Positions 23,118-36,200 of a stretch of DNA of 64,000 nt are shown here, piece by piece; position 1 is the stretch's first letter; each line of letters starts with the position of its first letter. Source of the stretch: Taenia hydatigena (lineage: Eukaryota > Platyhelminthes > Cestoda > Cyclophyllidea > Taeniidae); NCBI GenBank assembly GCA_036345935.2, contig JADWOT020000002.1, forward strand, positions 17,793,254 through 17,857,253. The letters are read 5' to 3'. The position numbers and the translations under genes were made by a program. The notes under the pieces were generated by a model. That model searched no databases. It saw only the letters and a program-made list of their open reading frames with translations, and was not told the origin of the DNA.

Positions 23118-24608
23118 GTAAAGATTCAGACAATCTCGTACTTTTTTTACTCATCCCGTTTGCAAACCTGCCTCAAGAGGCGTCACTTCTTTTCCTGCTT
23201 CAGACAAGCAATCTGTGATACCGCTACCCCCTCATACCATCAATCTACATTTACGTTGCAAAGGTGTCATCAACATCCGCTCTGTCTACGTGTCATTCCT
23301 ACTACATATGTTGAGGATTTGGCAAGTCCTTTTTTGCTGCTGTGCTTTCTGTCTGCTGTAATTGACTTGATGCCTCTGTGTGGACCTTCGGTGAAATCTC
23401 GCTCTCTTATTGTTGCAGTGTTGCACCCTATTGGCATTGTAAGTAGTTGATTGTGCTTTGCTGTGCGATTGTGTAGCCACGTATCTCCGTTGCCTTTGCA
23501 ATGAATGTTGCAAATCTCAGACATGGTCTTGTCCTCTTGCAAAAGAGATTGGAATCAAAGTGTAAGGAAGAGGACATGTTAGTAGGTTAGTAAAGTAGGC
23601 CAAACTCACTGTGTTATCCCTTGCATTCTATGGTAAAGCATGAGTGGTGAGCATTGACCAGGATGATATCGGTGTGGGTCTATCACAATGCTGCAGACAA
23701 GTAAAAGTGACTTATGCGAATCAGCCGCCTCTTCGTTATCGTCAACATGGATGTGCCAGACACGACCAGCTAAACGTGCCCGTAAGAAGGGCTCTGAGAA
23801 TTTCTGGCTGAAACACTACTGAGGTGACAATGGCACCGTGCATGTCAGCAAAATGTAAATCACAAAATAAATTGCTCCAATTTATTTGAACGGTAGTTGG
23901 ATGTAGGCGGTGGACTCTGTTTGACCTAACCGGGGTGATCAGCCAGTCACCCCATTCATCAAGCGAGATCACATATTGTAGTGATATGCTCAACGACTTT
24001 TGCAACAAACAGTGCGTCAAAACATGCTGAGGTGAGTTCAGCGAAAGTACATTTTGTGTGATCCATGCTTAGTCCCAAAGAAACAGCTTAAACCCAAGCA
24101 TTTGCGTACGATATTTACCTTATGAGGTGCTAATTGTCGTCTATCATCATTGTCCATAATTCGCAAAAGCACTTGCTTATGCGAGTCGTTCAGTACCAAG
24201 ATGAGTAGGGGTTTGAGACAGGCTCTCGTGACAAGTACGCATTCAAGGGTGATTGCAGGTGATTGGCATCAACGAGGCGCACTAAACTCGCAAGATAATT
24301 GTGCGAATGCACCAAAGAATGTGAGACCACACGACAAGAAGTCGAAGGCAATTGGCTGTCGTACGCAGCAGAAAGAATTATTGCGCAACCTAAATCATAT
24401 CCTTTACACCAAACTGCCTTACGTTTTTGCTACTCTTGATGGGGTGACTCAATATCCTGAGAAGGTTTTTGGTAAACTCTAAAAGGATGGTGACCTTCCT
24501 TTGCAAGCACCACTAAATACATCCATGTTGATCCAAAAATGCGGCAGCATCATCAAAAATGTGGTAGTTGAGAAATGAGGAGATGCGTAAGTCATGTAAA
24601 GCACTTAC
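23118..24608. other. No gene recognised
   Basis: Open frames at 23121-23542 (both strands) and 24150-24482 (plus) were read without finding a domain or convincing exon borders. Confidence 0.25.
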
Positions 24609-24782
24609 ATTCAAAATGAATTCGACATGTGCGCTGCAGCCAGATTTGGGCCGTAGTAATACCCTAACAGACATCTCGTCGATTCCTGTGATGGTTGCCT
24701 GACCATCTGTTGAGGTTTCAATGGTCCTGTAGAGTTGCTGCAGGTCCTTGAAGAAGGTGCGCTGAGTTGTGGATCGTGACAT
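24609..24782 (-). CDS. Candidate exon, faintly E2 (UBC)-like
   Basis: Exactly 58 codons between CATCCCCCAG and a GTAAGT donor, opening with ATG. An N-terminal helix (FFKDLQQLYRTI) is followed by a strand pair (MSVRVLLRPKSG, AHVEFILN), the order seen at the start of ubiquitin-conjugating E2 folds of the UBE2M/UBE2F kind. The PxxPP loop and the catalytic Cys would be in later exons, which were not found. An ATG directly after an acceptor would also suit a trans-spliced first exon. The family assignment is weak. Confidence 0.35.
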
Positions 24783-25240
24783 CTGGGGGATGGGAAAGCG
24801 GTTAAGGTGAATAGGACTATTTGATTAAAATGGAAACACCATCCAGCAGACACCGCGTAAATGGCATGAAAACTGTCTTCCGTCGCCTCATTCTCCCCAT
24901 AACACTTGTATCTCAAGCAAAAATGCATTTAAGAACTCCTAAACACAGCACAAGCGTGCTCATGAAAATGGTTCGTGTTGGAACGTCAGCTAACTAGGAC
25001 ACACAATAATTGTTCTTTGAAAAGCGCAACACAGATAAATGAAAAAGAGCATTGCAAATGTCTACAAGAAAAAGGGGAAACATTTTGAACATTTTGTGGT
25101 AAGCCCATGCATGCATGCGGGAAATCGAGGCTAAAGCTGCCGACTAGGATCTCACGTAGGCTGCTAATGATAAGTTTGAGAAAATGGACCTTCTAGTTTC
25201 CCATAATGAAGAAATAAATTCAAAAGGTTAGGGAACATAC

Positions 25241-25556
25241 GGTGTTGTAATTAATGGTTGCAGTGAAGTGTCAGAGGAAAGCACCAGCGCACTAAAGAAT
25301 GGCTGCGCGTTTTCAGCGCGTATAAGCATGGTGCGAAATGCCTTCAAGGTCAAATTGGGCCAATCAACGCTTAGTGTCTGCTTAGTTTGACGGATTCTGT
25401 CGTCACCATTCGCTGTCGCAACGGTCGCCAACAGCACCAGCTTCTGGTTGGTGGACTTGCCAAAGCGCCTGTCGTGTGGGTTGTGGATGGGTGATTGCGA
25501 GTGTGTTTGCTTCTCGATTACTGCCCGAGTTGCTTGAATGGGCAGGTGGAAGCAAT
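25241..25556 (-). CDS. Candidate exon of about 105 codons, product unknown
   Basis: Acceptor CCCTTCTTCATAG and donor GTATGT enclose 104 full codons with 2 bases over at each end. GC content is higher than in the flanks. The second half (LVLLATVATANGDDRIRQTK and on to SALVLSSDTSLQPLITTP) looks like folded protein with alternating strands and helices. It lies 460 bases upstream of the E2-like exon on the same strand, but the phases do not fit each other directly. No family recognised. Confidence 0.4.
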
Positions 25557-26112
25557 CTATGAAGAAGGGATATTAAACACATAAATGGGTCGCACGACAT
25601 GATGAAGAGTCCTAAATGCTTTAACAGGCATAGCGAATTTAACGTCCCGCTATGTAACAGCGTCACCAATCTCAGAGTAACAAGAAGATAAATATGAGTT
25701 GATTTGACTTTGTGACTATTTTAACGTAAGGCGGACACAGAGCTAATGAATATAAGACAATGAACATTACCTTAAGGCAAATCAGGAAATACACACCCAA
25801 AACAAATACAAAGACTTTCGTGCATATTCTGCAGCATAATTTCACTCAAAAAACCACGAAGCTCAACCAGGTGGAGTTGAAGGCACGAACTGTAGTGAAG
25901 TTTGAGAACGGACTGAAGGAGAGCGCATCCACCAACTGCAGCAGAAGTGCGTCTGCAAATGTTTCCTTTGAGTGACTCAGGCTAGATGAGGGTTATTTCG
26001 AACCACTCTGCACCAATTGAATGGTTTCGATGGAAGGATGGTTGGGAATGAGCGAACCAATTCGATATTAGCTAGTCTGCGTGTGGCTGTAGGTTAGGTT
26101 CCACAGTATGCC
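25557..26112. other. Nothing recognised
   Basis: AT-rich; a plus-strand frame at 25760-25975 is lysine-rich and unsupported. Confidence 0.25.
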
Positions 26113-26194
26113 TTATTCTGCTACGTACACGTGTCTTAGGTAGTGGAAACGCAAATGGTGGCGTTCAACCGCACCATTTAGTGTGAAGACGAAA

Positions 26195-26848
26195 TCATCC
26201 ACCAGTGCTAACAACAAGCTCACAATTCCACGCCCGGTGTCTGCCAGAATGTCTGAAAGTGGGAGTCTGGTCAGTGAGAATTGGAGGAGGAGGAAGAGGC
26301 TTGTCGAGTTGGGGTTGTGCAAAAATGTGTGGCTGTAGAGTGACGTGCTTCACCACACGGTTTGTGTGCTGTGATTGTCTTCTCAAGTCTCTAGTGCATT
26401 GCACCATCACAGGCAATGGTGGCATCACTTCCAACAAGGCGGAATTCGTGTGCTTCCCACTTAAGCATTGGTGTACGAGAAGACGGTATGTTTGAAGTGT
26501 TCGCTTAAGGTCACCCACCAGGCCTCATCACACTCCAGCTGTAGGGCGGTGATTGACTAACGAGGGTGGCGGCAACTCCACGTAATTCATCAGCATCGCC
26601 AAAGATGTGACTTCAGCTTGGGAAGTGCGAATTCCGATGCTACTTCTCCAAGTAGCACATTGAAATGAGTGTTGTGTAACACTTTGGAATAGTTGTCCAA
26701 ATGCTGCTGATAAGTATTGGAATGTAGGAGTATGAATAAACACGCTCTTATTTAGTGGAAGCAGCAGCGATTCCTTAAGTGTTCTTTGGGAGATAAAGCG
26801 GATCTCATGTGAAAAGTTGGTTGGGTTGTAACAGATTGGGGCGCCATT
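26195..26848 (-). pseudogene. Long frame broken only by TGA TGA
   Basis: The minus-strand frame starting at 26848 is open for 106 codons, meets two consecutive TGA codons (26530-26525), and is open again in the same frame for 110 codons to 26195. The first part reads FSHEIRFISQRTLKESLLLP and continues without low complexity; the second has a run of four prolines. No family was recognised. Parts of a second frame (26113-26322) are also open, so the true coding phase of the right part is uncertain. It could be a decayed gene, or two exons with a short intron across the stops. Confidence 0.3.
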
Positions 26849-29131
26849 TCATGTGCTTGGCTAAGGGGATCATTGCCTAGTAATGAGTTATACACTTTCC
26901 AAAAAATGCAGTCTACGGCGCTTCAGACAATCAAGGAAAGCAAAGCGTTGGTGTTTCCACGCCTCGCGTAATGCATTCTAACGCTACGTAGATTTCGTCC
27001 TCTAACAGTTTACTCTACCACTGATCTCGTCTTAGTTTCTGAGACAAGTCACACAAAACATCCACAGGTAAGAAGCGTGAGTACTACTAACCATTATTTT
27101 AATGGATTAGTGGACGTTGAGGCAAGTGTCCATTTAGGAGTGTGTATGGTTTACGTGGATGGAGTGGGTGGTTTGTGCGCAGAAATATTCCACGAGACAA
27201 ATATTACTTCATATGCATTGAATTCATGCCCTGAACCGAATGCATTGAATGAATTCTTCAGGATAAATAAGACGCTCTGAGGATTATAAGGCAGCAGGCC
27301 AATATTTCGATTGGAAAGTGTTTCGTAAACATGTGTTGAATCTCAAGGGTTCGACATCACTTCTGGCCTTTAGAGTCTGCCCATTTGTGGAGGCCGTGGC
27401 GAAGTTTGGTCATGTTTTCTGTGCGACCAATCCTGACACGCAGAATAAGCGCCTACTTTCTATTAATAAATAGCAATCAAGCTAAACGAAGTGCACCGCA
27501 ACTTTTACATCGCCGGCTATTGCGTGCCCCTTCGCAGTACCGTTCAACGTCTTTTGGGTTGGTATGACATTGGATTCTGGTGGTTTGGCGATACCCATAC
27601 TCGAAGGCCATTCGTACTCAAACGGTTTTTCCTTTAGCTTTTCTCTATGAGCAAAACAATTGGTTGGGTAAAATTGGGTTCAGTGTTAATATTTGCTCAT
27701 TAACTATCCCCAGTACGATGTCCATTCACCCCGTTATGATATTGTTGAGATGAAAATGCATGCATTTATCTAGAAGTCGACTGATTGAAGCGGAAAAGTG
27801 ACACTTTCATCTACGTTCACACATGCTTAATGAAAACCAAAACTCTCATTAAAATGAGTGACAGAATGGACTTTGAATTGATCCATCTTCTAATTTGTAA
27901 GTCTATGGGATAAGAACGATCATCCAAGGACGAACAGTATCAATCGTGCCGACCCTTTTGCATCGCCAGAATACCACGAATCTCGACCCAAATGTCAACT
28001 AAATTAAAGTGAGCCGGTGTCAAGTGCTGCCGGTTAAGATTAGGAGAGATGTGGGAAGGACAGGAATTGGAGACTTACTAGTGAGACAGCCGAAGAGAAA
28101 TGTTGAGGAGTTTGTGGTTTGATCCCAGATATACCGAACTCGAATTTTTACTTGATATGCGTCTGCCACTGCTGGAATTCGGGCGTTCAGTGGGTCTTAG
28201 TACATATTAACATGCACACGCACATCCGTATGGCTGGCTATTATTTGCCTATGGTTTTAATTGTCACTTCTTTCTTTCCGATCGTTGATACGCACACCAG
28301 TTGACGTGGGAGTAAAACATTGATAAAATGGCAGTAGTTCACACAAATACAGGTCCTTCAAACACAGTCAAAAGAAGGTGGTGATGCACTCGCCTTTCAT
28401 CCTTCCTTCAATCCTGACTGTTAAGCATAATTGTACAATACTTTGATGCTCTCTAATGTGCCTGTTGAGACCAGCTGCGTGAAGCGGTGGGTACATGGCA
28501 TTATCTTACATAGGAAGATAAAGGGGCGATTTGCAATCTGCAATAGGGCCTGATCTCTAGCACTTACTTGTTTTTACTCATAAGTCAGAGATTTAGGTGG
28601 TCAAACCAAAGGGCAAGCAACGAATTTACTAGCCTAGTAGCGTAATAAGTAAAAGTGGGCAATTCTGCAATTCAGAATGGCTAGAAGGCTGATGCGACTG
28701 ATTGTTCTCTGCAAACACCTGTAATGAGATTGAAGCTTGGAAAGCAGCCCGCTTTTGCTGTCCCACTTGACAAAACTGTGTCAAGCACAAATTGCTGTTT
28801 CTGCAAGTCACAGGGGCTGGATTATTTATTGTTGAGCCGATGGGGCCTTTGCGTATCAAATGTAAAGACTTTATGGGTGATAGAAGTAGGCAGCGATGAG
28901 CTATCCGTACAATACGCTTAAAAACTTCTTAAATTAATGCATACTTCGACAAGTGAAGAGGACAAGCCATCTAAAAGCCAGGACGCTTGCATACGATGAA
29001 GTAGGTGAAGCAGCGTACATTCGAATCAGCGTTTATGCAAATATGTATACGACGTTGAAGAAATCACTCTAGTTGTAGATCGATGAATGCACAAGCGGAC
29101 AGGGCTAGAGTAGGACCATGCGAAGCCACGG
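26849..29131. other. No gene recognised
   Basis: A frame at 27077-27280 (plus) follows a possible small exon ending ATCCACAG/GTAAGA at 27068 but shows no domain. The rest (27281-29131) has only short frames. Confidence 0.25.
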
Positions 29132-29692
29132 TCAGTTAAGAGCGACTGAAAGTCGTGCTCCATAGATGAGGTACACTAATACGAACTTCATGCACTGGAT
29201 GTAGTCGCGTACTCCTCTCATTCCTGAAAGACCTGCAAGCATCGGTGCCTTTAAAAATAGGGCTCCTTGTGCATCTCGTTGGTCGGTCGGTGTACGATTA
29301 ATGAAATGACCGACCAAGGATGTGTTGGAGACAGAGGAAAGGCTGACTGCGGATTTCCCCACTACTAAACTGCTGGCTGTACTAGGGCGACTAAAATGGT
29401 GGATGTCAGAGCTGCTTAGCGAACTGCAGGGCAACCGTCACCTCATTCTCGACCTGCCATCGTAGGAGAGGACAAATTCATCTTGATGACGAACAATGTG
29501 AACGTTGTGCGCAGTGGTCTTGTCACCGTCAAAATCAGCCAACCATACTTCGAAGACTTCTCTCTCACCCAGGAGGCCCATGGAACGGCTCTCATTTGGC
29601 AAATGTATGCCATAAATTTGTATATTATGATTACTAAATGAACATTTCTCCAAGAGCTTTATAAAGGCTGCTTTTTTGCTGAATTTGTTCAA
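29132..29692 (-). pseudogene. 187-codon frame with a single TGA, product unknown
   Basis: One frame is open from 29692 to 29132 except for a TGA at 29440-29438. The first part has a well-ordered look (EVFEVWLADFDGDKTT, then HNVHIVRHQDEFVLSYDG). The second is Ser-rich, typical of a disordered tail (CSSLSSSDIHHFSRPSTASS). No family assigned. Because the frame resumes with no shift after the stop, a recent nonsense change is a better fit than random open frames. Confidence 0.3.
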
Positions 29693-31647
29693 ATGAGCAA
29701 GTTGGAATGCTCAGGTTTTATTTATTTGGCTTCACTGAAGGCATTGGTTATGTTGGAACAAGTACGGATCCTGAATAGGGGTAGAGTGATAACTGGATTG
29801 GCGCAGACATTGGTAATCTTCTGCCTTGTTGACACGCAGCACGGAAACACTTGCGACGGTGATGGCGTGGGAGCTCTCTACAATAAAGCTCTATTTTGAT
29901 CACTTTTTGTTTTGACTAGAAAAGGTTTGAGTATAATATTAGCATGGATACTGGATGCTAACAAGCCATATTTATCCCTCCCATCAGAAGGATTCCGAAA
30001 TTCTGTCCCATTAGGTGGGCTTACCGTGTCCGTTAGGCCTACCCATAACTTTGCATACATCAAAAAATTTTATCGTATGCTCGTCTCAAAATAATGCATT
30101 CTTGGATAATTCACAGTGTGCTGAAATCATTGACGGTAAACTTGTACACTGATCTGGCACCTTAACAAATCTCTTCATTACATGCATATGCAATCGCAAC
30201 ACATCAAAAATAGTGCTCCAACTCCAAAAAGGAGTTCTCTTGACCACTACTTTACGGCGAAGGCAGTGAACCATCAACGACATTTCCTCGCTCTATGCAG
30301 GTTTGACAAGTAGTGAATCACGCATCATGTGAGGAAGCGCAGCATATGAAATGCGACTTGTGATAAGGTGGATGCGTTCAGCTTGAAGCCAATTCGTCTT
30401 AGCTCACAACCTGATATAGGTTAAGGATCGTGACTACTACGATGTCTTGACGCTCCTTACACTTGGTTCTGGAAAAAAATGTGCAACAAACCCTGCTGAA
30501 GCTTCGGAGCACTAGTTTCCGATCACCATCCCACACCAACCTGGTTAGAATCACCTCATTTCTTCCATTCCATTGATGATCAAACTATAGCGCCTTTGTT
30601 GCTGTTTCACACCTGTTGACTATAGTGATTGCCATTCAGTGTGCAGTTCCACGACAGTCGTGCTTAGCCGGAGTGGAACAAAGCTGTGCAGCACATAAAG
30701 CAACTACGCACTTTCTTTGAATGAACCGTCTCCTTGTGTATGACGTAGTCTTAGCCTTTCCCAGTATGGAAAGTGTCTCGAAGACAATGGACTGATGGTC
30801 CCAATGAATGAAAATTCGCCACATTTAAACCGCAGCAATTGCACTGCCCTCCATCAGCTTGGCAGAAAAGTAAAGCAGAAAGCGGAGTGCAAGTGAACTT
30901 GGCTAACCCAACAGAGCCCAACTACCTCCACGGCGCGTGTCTCTGTGCGTAGACCGGTCGGTTGCGTGCAGTTATTCCCTACTGGCACATTGGATGTGAC
31001 ACGCATTTAAGGCAACACGCGCGCGCACGCTTAGATACTTATCGTCTTCCTATGTATAGCCTTGAATCGTCATCGCAAAACTAAGGGCCTTCAATGTGTG
31101 CACAGGCTAGTTTTGTATTAATTCACAGCACACAGTGAAACAAGCCATTTAACTACACCTATTTCACAATGCGGTACAAGATTCCAATAAATAAGTCATT
31201 TAAGATGTGACGTTGCCACAATACATTGGTTGAGCATTTCGCGAAACCCGAACAAAGACAAATTTGCTACAATCGTCACGAATCCTGCATAAATCATGAT
31301 GGATGAGGAAGGAGAAGCCTTCACTTGGATGCTAAAATGGGCCGTCGACTTGTATTCACATATTTGCATCATATAGACTGGTTTCTACCAAGTAAGGTGT
31401 CGTTATTGTTCATGTTTTCAAAAAACCCATTCGAAAATCCATGTAGATACTAGGTGATTATCTGCCCTTAACATCTTGCATCTTTCGCTCTTCGCCAAAG
31501 GAGCACATTTGATCGTACTTCTTCCTGGCTGTTTGCTAACGGAACTTTTATTTGACAGCAGTTTAAGCAACAATAAGAGCTGCTTAAATATCTTGAGCTA
31601 TTGGTGCAGACCCATTGATTAGTGCCGAGTGGGTTGCACGGGAATTG
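29693..31647. other. No gene recognised
   Basis: Open frames at 29878-30094 and 30086-30283 lack support. At 31015-31030 there is a short GCGC-rich alternating tract. Otherwise nothing was seen. Confidence 0.25.
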
Positions 31648-33258
31648 CTATTTTGTAGTCAAATTTAATGAAAATTTTAGCATGTAATGTGCATTTAGCA
31701 AGCAGAAGCGCTCATGTTCAGTGTTTATCCTGGTCTGCAGATGACAGCATGACCCAACCACAAGTGGCATCAATGCAAAACTGACTGCGTTGTCATTCAC
31801 CCCATAATAACCAAAAGAAGTCAGAATGCGGTAGGCGTAAGTAGGATTGGATGTGTCGGAGCCCATAATAAACACATTCTAGAAGTGAAAGGCCATTTGG
31901 ACTTCGGATAGGTATTTGAGAGCAGATTCGAATGCGTTGAGGTTTCGGATAGACGATTAGGCAAAGTAGAAGTCTTTCCAGGTTGGAATTTAATCCTATG
32001 ACCTGTTCGAATGCAATTCGGTTCTTCGCATCCGAACCAACTATGAGCAAGATGTTGGTTGCATGATGAAAAGCGACTTCATTGTATTTGTCGCAGGCGC
32101 ATAAATAAAAACTTATGACTTTGCAAACCAAAGCATTTTCCTTTTCTGAAACGAATGTATCCATTTCGGCAAAATGAAACAGCGAACAAAATACTGCCGC
32201 TCATCGGAATTGATCGGAGGTTGTCACAACGCAAAATTAAAATTAAGCCAAGCACATTGATTTCGAACTACAACATGAGGTGGATGGAGCAAACCAGAGT
32301 AAAATGAAATCCGATTGGCTGTGCCAGCACACTAGTCTTGGAGATTTTGCTAATCGTCCAGTTCAAAGTAGAACCAAAAGATTCAGGCATCATGATTTTC
32401 GAGAGGTGGACTTGTGCTTTGTCGCACCACTTGTTCGACTTCTGAGATGCTCTATTTTTAGATGTTCTAAGCACTTTATACTGCATGTCATAAGTCTTCC
32501 CTCTTCCAGCTCAAAAATGCCTCATGACTGCATTATTTGACTCTTCCTCTTATTCATTTCACATGTAAGTTGCTATGAAATTTTACTGCCACTGCCACCT
32601 TATATTTCCACTAAATATGTATTAACTGCAGGGATTGTGGTCTGCAAGTTGCCGGATGGTAGAAGTCCAGTGATTACAAGAACAGTTGGGGAAGTGAAAT
32701 CCAGCTGTCGAGTGAAAAGCAGTTCCAAAGTGAAGTCATGGAGCAGCCACTCAAGGGTTGACGTTGTGAAAATAATAATACGACTGGATTGCATTCTTCG
32801 AGGGTCTGCTATGATCCTCCAAGTTTTTTAAAACATCTGTGCTTCGATACATTTCATGACTTCTTAATTCTGTGTTCCCAACGCAACCAGCAGCATTGGC
32901 GAAGCCTAGCTTTCCTACGTCAATGAGCTAACTGTCTTAGACAGCCGAACGAGACCTTCAAGTTTGGTTAAGTAGGCATCATGGCCGCAACCGCACTCAC
33001 TTGTCATGACTGTCAACGTGGACACGAACTTGAAAAGTAAACACATTAACAGGAAATGAGCCACGATCCAGTCCATTGCTAAGTCACCAATCAGCATACA
33101 ACTGTTGGGTGTGAAGTGGTCTTCTCTTTGCATCAAATGCCCGACGATCTCTACAAATGCATTGTCAGTGAGTAAAAATACGAAGAGGAGTGAGCTTAAA
33201 TCAAAAGTGGATGCGTGTTTTATGTAGATGCCAAAGTAACGAACAGCCATCAATGTGG
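31648..33258 (-). CDS. Three phase-compatible exons, helical protein of unknown family
   Basis: Exon a (33258-33001) follows CTTTCTTTGCATTCACTAG and ends at a GTGAGT donor, 85 codons plus overhangs. Exon b (32145-32003) follows ATTCGTTTCAG; the split codon A+AA closes correctly and 47 codons follow. Exon c (31878-31648) follows TTTCACTTCTAG, starts in phase 0 and ends in a TAG. The a-b phase match is firm; the donor of b (CAG/GTCATAGG) is non-ideal, so the b-c join is less sure. The product is strongly helical and hydrophobic (LSSLLFVFLLTDNAFVEIVG; AFHHATNILLIVGSDAKNRI) and recalls armadillo/HEAT-type repeats, though no family is certain. Exons b and c both carry an NI/V..I.GSD motif, hinting at an internal repeat. 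Upstream exons were not found. Confidence 0.4.
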
Positions 33259-34675
33259 CTAGTGAATGCAAAGAAAGGTTTGGGTCATAACGCAGACTTT
33301 AAAATAGAAACAGGCGTTCTGTCAGTCCTTTGTTGCTCTCTGAGAGGCTCAAGATGGATCACTCTAATAATACAGCAATAGCAAGTTAAGGAGGCATTGT
33401 TTACCTTGGTTTGGTCAAATTGATGTTTATCCTGGCCACGAGATACGTAGTGTATTTCTCTTGACCCAGAGCAGGTAGATATTGGCCCGTTGTTTCACAA
33501 AGCATTCCATGAGATCGTGTTAATGAGTGTGTCGGCGTGGTGGCAGGATTGTCGCTTCAAGGGGCTGTTAGCGAGTCGGACCAGTCTCATCATGACTATG
33601 TGAATAAAAGCGTTCCAGTGTTTTGGCAAAACGAATACATAGGAGTGGTGACCAACGTATCTGTTTCAGTCTTGGATACTCCACATAGCGTCGTGTGAAA
33701 ATCGTGCAAATATCTGAAGCTGCCTGAACCCTTCAACCTTTGCGCAGCCTTTCCTGATTGAAGAATGATGCGCTCCAGCTAGACAGCACTGTATTTTGGC
33801 CTATAGGGGAATAAATGGATTTGTTGCGTGTCATTACATATGTGAATCCGTTGTTGGCACAACTAATGCACGTCTGCATCAAATCGAATGTAAGAGTGGG
33901 CGCATGAAGCAGGTTGTAGTGTGCCCCAGTTTGGCAGCAATAAGGGATTCACTGCGACATCATACTATGTCACGTCTGTAAAGCACAGTGATTAACGCTT
34001 GCCAGTAGCTAATTGGAATGTGAATTTTACGTCAAACGCTAATAATAACGGAGTGAAACCGCTAGAGAGAAGGAAAAGATCAATTCAAATGACATGCTGC
34101 AAGCATCGAAACCCCTAACATGTTCGCCTGAAATTAATATTGTTGTTGCTTCATACTGGAAGGAGAAAGCTTATTCTTAATCAACTTTTATATTCATGGA
34201 ACAATCTAACTTTGCTGCAACATTGCTTTGATTATTCTCACCACGAATGGTGGGAGGATGTCACACTGTTTTGCTTGCATGAGAGCTGAAGTATTCACAC
34301 AACTGGATTACAGCATCTCGTGACCTTACAAAACACACAGCTATCTACAACGGCACTAATAGCCGGCTGCTATGCTACCGTGGATCTGGCAGGATGACGT
34401 GCCAGATGCCATGACAACTTCGCCTCGGTAACAAAGCGTCAATTATTTTACTGACACAGGATTTGCACCAATTGTGTGCTCAGTGGTTCATAAGAAATAG
34501 CATTATTTGGACATTGTCTCTGTAATTTCGCAAATACCTTTGAGTGGAATAGATATTGCGTTAGAAGGGCAGACGTCTTTGTTTAAATAATTTGTTTATG
34601 GTGACGCCCAAGTAATAATGCTTCAGTGAATAACTCGCTGAATCTTATCGACGAAGCGCTCAGTGGCAATGTCTT
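33259..34675. other. Nothing recognised
   Basis: Only short frames (for example plus 33796-33981). The first exons of the 31.6-33.3 kb gene could lie here or further right. Confidence 0.25.
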
Positions 34676-35200
34676 TCAGCAGCCGTTCGAGTGAATAAAG
34701 ACTACAAAACCTGGAGTGTTTGAGAGCATGAAGAGTATAGGACAAGTGACTTTGACGTGATCGTCAGCAGTGGCTAGAATGGAGGTGCTGTTGTCTATTG
34801 TGGCTGGTTGCACAAGTTCACTAGGTAGGACTACGATGTTACACGTCGTGACCTCTGTGATAGGGGATGTTGCCACTTACGGGACAATAGTTGGAGACGA
34901 GAAATGGAATTAATTTGTCATAATTATAAATTCACCTTCAATATGGCAGCTTGGTTGAGCATGGCAGTGTTTGTTATCCAGCCTCAATCCTATGCCGAGT
35001 TGCTTATTTGCAGCTAGTAGCTGTGTACGTTGGAGGTCCTCAGGTTTGCGTGCCCCCTCAAACACCTTGGCATCGTTCAAATAAACAACTACTGTAAGTT
35101 TCCGAATCACCGCCGAACTGAAGTCACCCTGCCCTAGTAGGCTGGGCTTTTGGATGCGTCCGCCTCTCCAAGCACACTTCATCATGACCACTCCAATTTG
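34676..35200 (-). CDS. Two phase-matched exons, product unknown
   Basis: Exon a (35200-34936) opens after AAAATATAG and is 88 codons plus one base, ending at a GTGAAT donor. A 60-base intron with a pyrimidine-rich 3' part ends in GTAAG; exon b (34875-34676) supplies the two bases that complete a Val codon and continues 65 codons to a stop. Exon a has a strand-rich core (KLTVVVYLNDAKVFEG) and a KPEDLQRTQLLAANKQ helix; exon b is Thr/Ser-rich with strands and looks extracellular. No family assigned. In-frame stops directly before exon a support its left border. Confidence 0.4.
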
Positions 35201-36200
35201 CTATATTTTACACACTGAAATCACTTCATCAATTGAGATCTACCTTACTTGCGACGAAAAATTAGCTATTTGTTTGGACATTTAATTGCTTGTAATATTT
35301 TGTGTTGATTCTATAGAGACTCCTAAATGAGTGTATCCACTCTAACATGCAAGTATTCGTTGGTAGTGCGGCAAGCAGTCAAGCGGACTTTTTGCAAGAT
35401 CCACAGAGGGTTTGCAACTGGATATGATTTGTAATATTCTCAGCTTGCCATATGACAAGCATTGAATGACGAATTGGAAGAGCGTAATAGTTAGGTCATC
35501 TAAGTGTGGCATTTCGTGTTATGCTCAAAATCAGAGGGGGGAGAGTGAGGCTTGACATGCAATTGGTGGATGAGTCAGGCCGATTAACGCATTGTAGTGC
35601 CCCTTTCCATTGACATGCACATGAGTGTTTACGGTGACACGGATTGATGACTGTGAGTGTCAAGCTACTTGTTCCACGTTTGAGTCGCGAACGCAATAAA
35701 CTGGACTTCGCTGCATACAATGTTTGCGTAAGGAAAATCGCTGAAAGCATCCACACACATTGCACGAAATATCATGGCTTACATTGTGGCTTCTTATTTA
35801 AAGAAGAGCTAAAGCAATCCGTCGGGGGTGGCTGATAATTTAACTCGATCGGAAACATTCGTTGTCACCTCTAATTACACTGAAGATAAAGTGCAAATGA
35901 CTAGCTTTTGCTTGATTGGTTCACGTGGACGAGAAGGGGATAGCTCAGTGCTTTGGCCTTACGAAGCATTAGAGAAATGCGCATCCCACCAAGTTGTCTG
36001 ATAGCATTCACGTGTCTTTACTCCTGGTCTAGAGGTTATAATAATGGAAATGATGCCAGCGAGACGGGTTGATGAAGGAGGAGAACAATAAGAACTAAGG
36101 ACACCAATCAGTGGTGGGGTGAGGAAGCAAAATTGTGATGTGGACAATTCTGCCGAACTTCATTGCTTAATTGTTATTAGGATTGCCATGTTGTACTTAC
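35201..36200. other. Weak open frames only
   Basis: Minus-strand frames at 35496-35765 (Cys-containing) and 35959-36147 might belong to the same gene as 34676-35200, but no phase-compatible joining could be shown. Confidence 0.25.

Noticed and set aside
24609..25556. One gene joining the 25.2 kb exon to the E2-like exon
   Set aside because: End and start phases do not match, and the frame that would result stops before the donor of the second exon.
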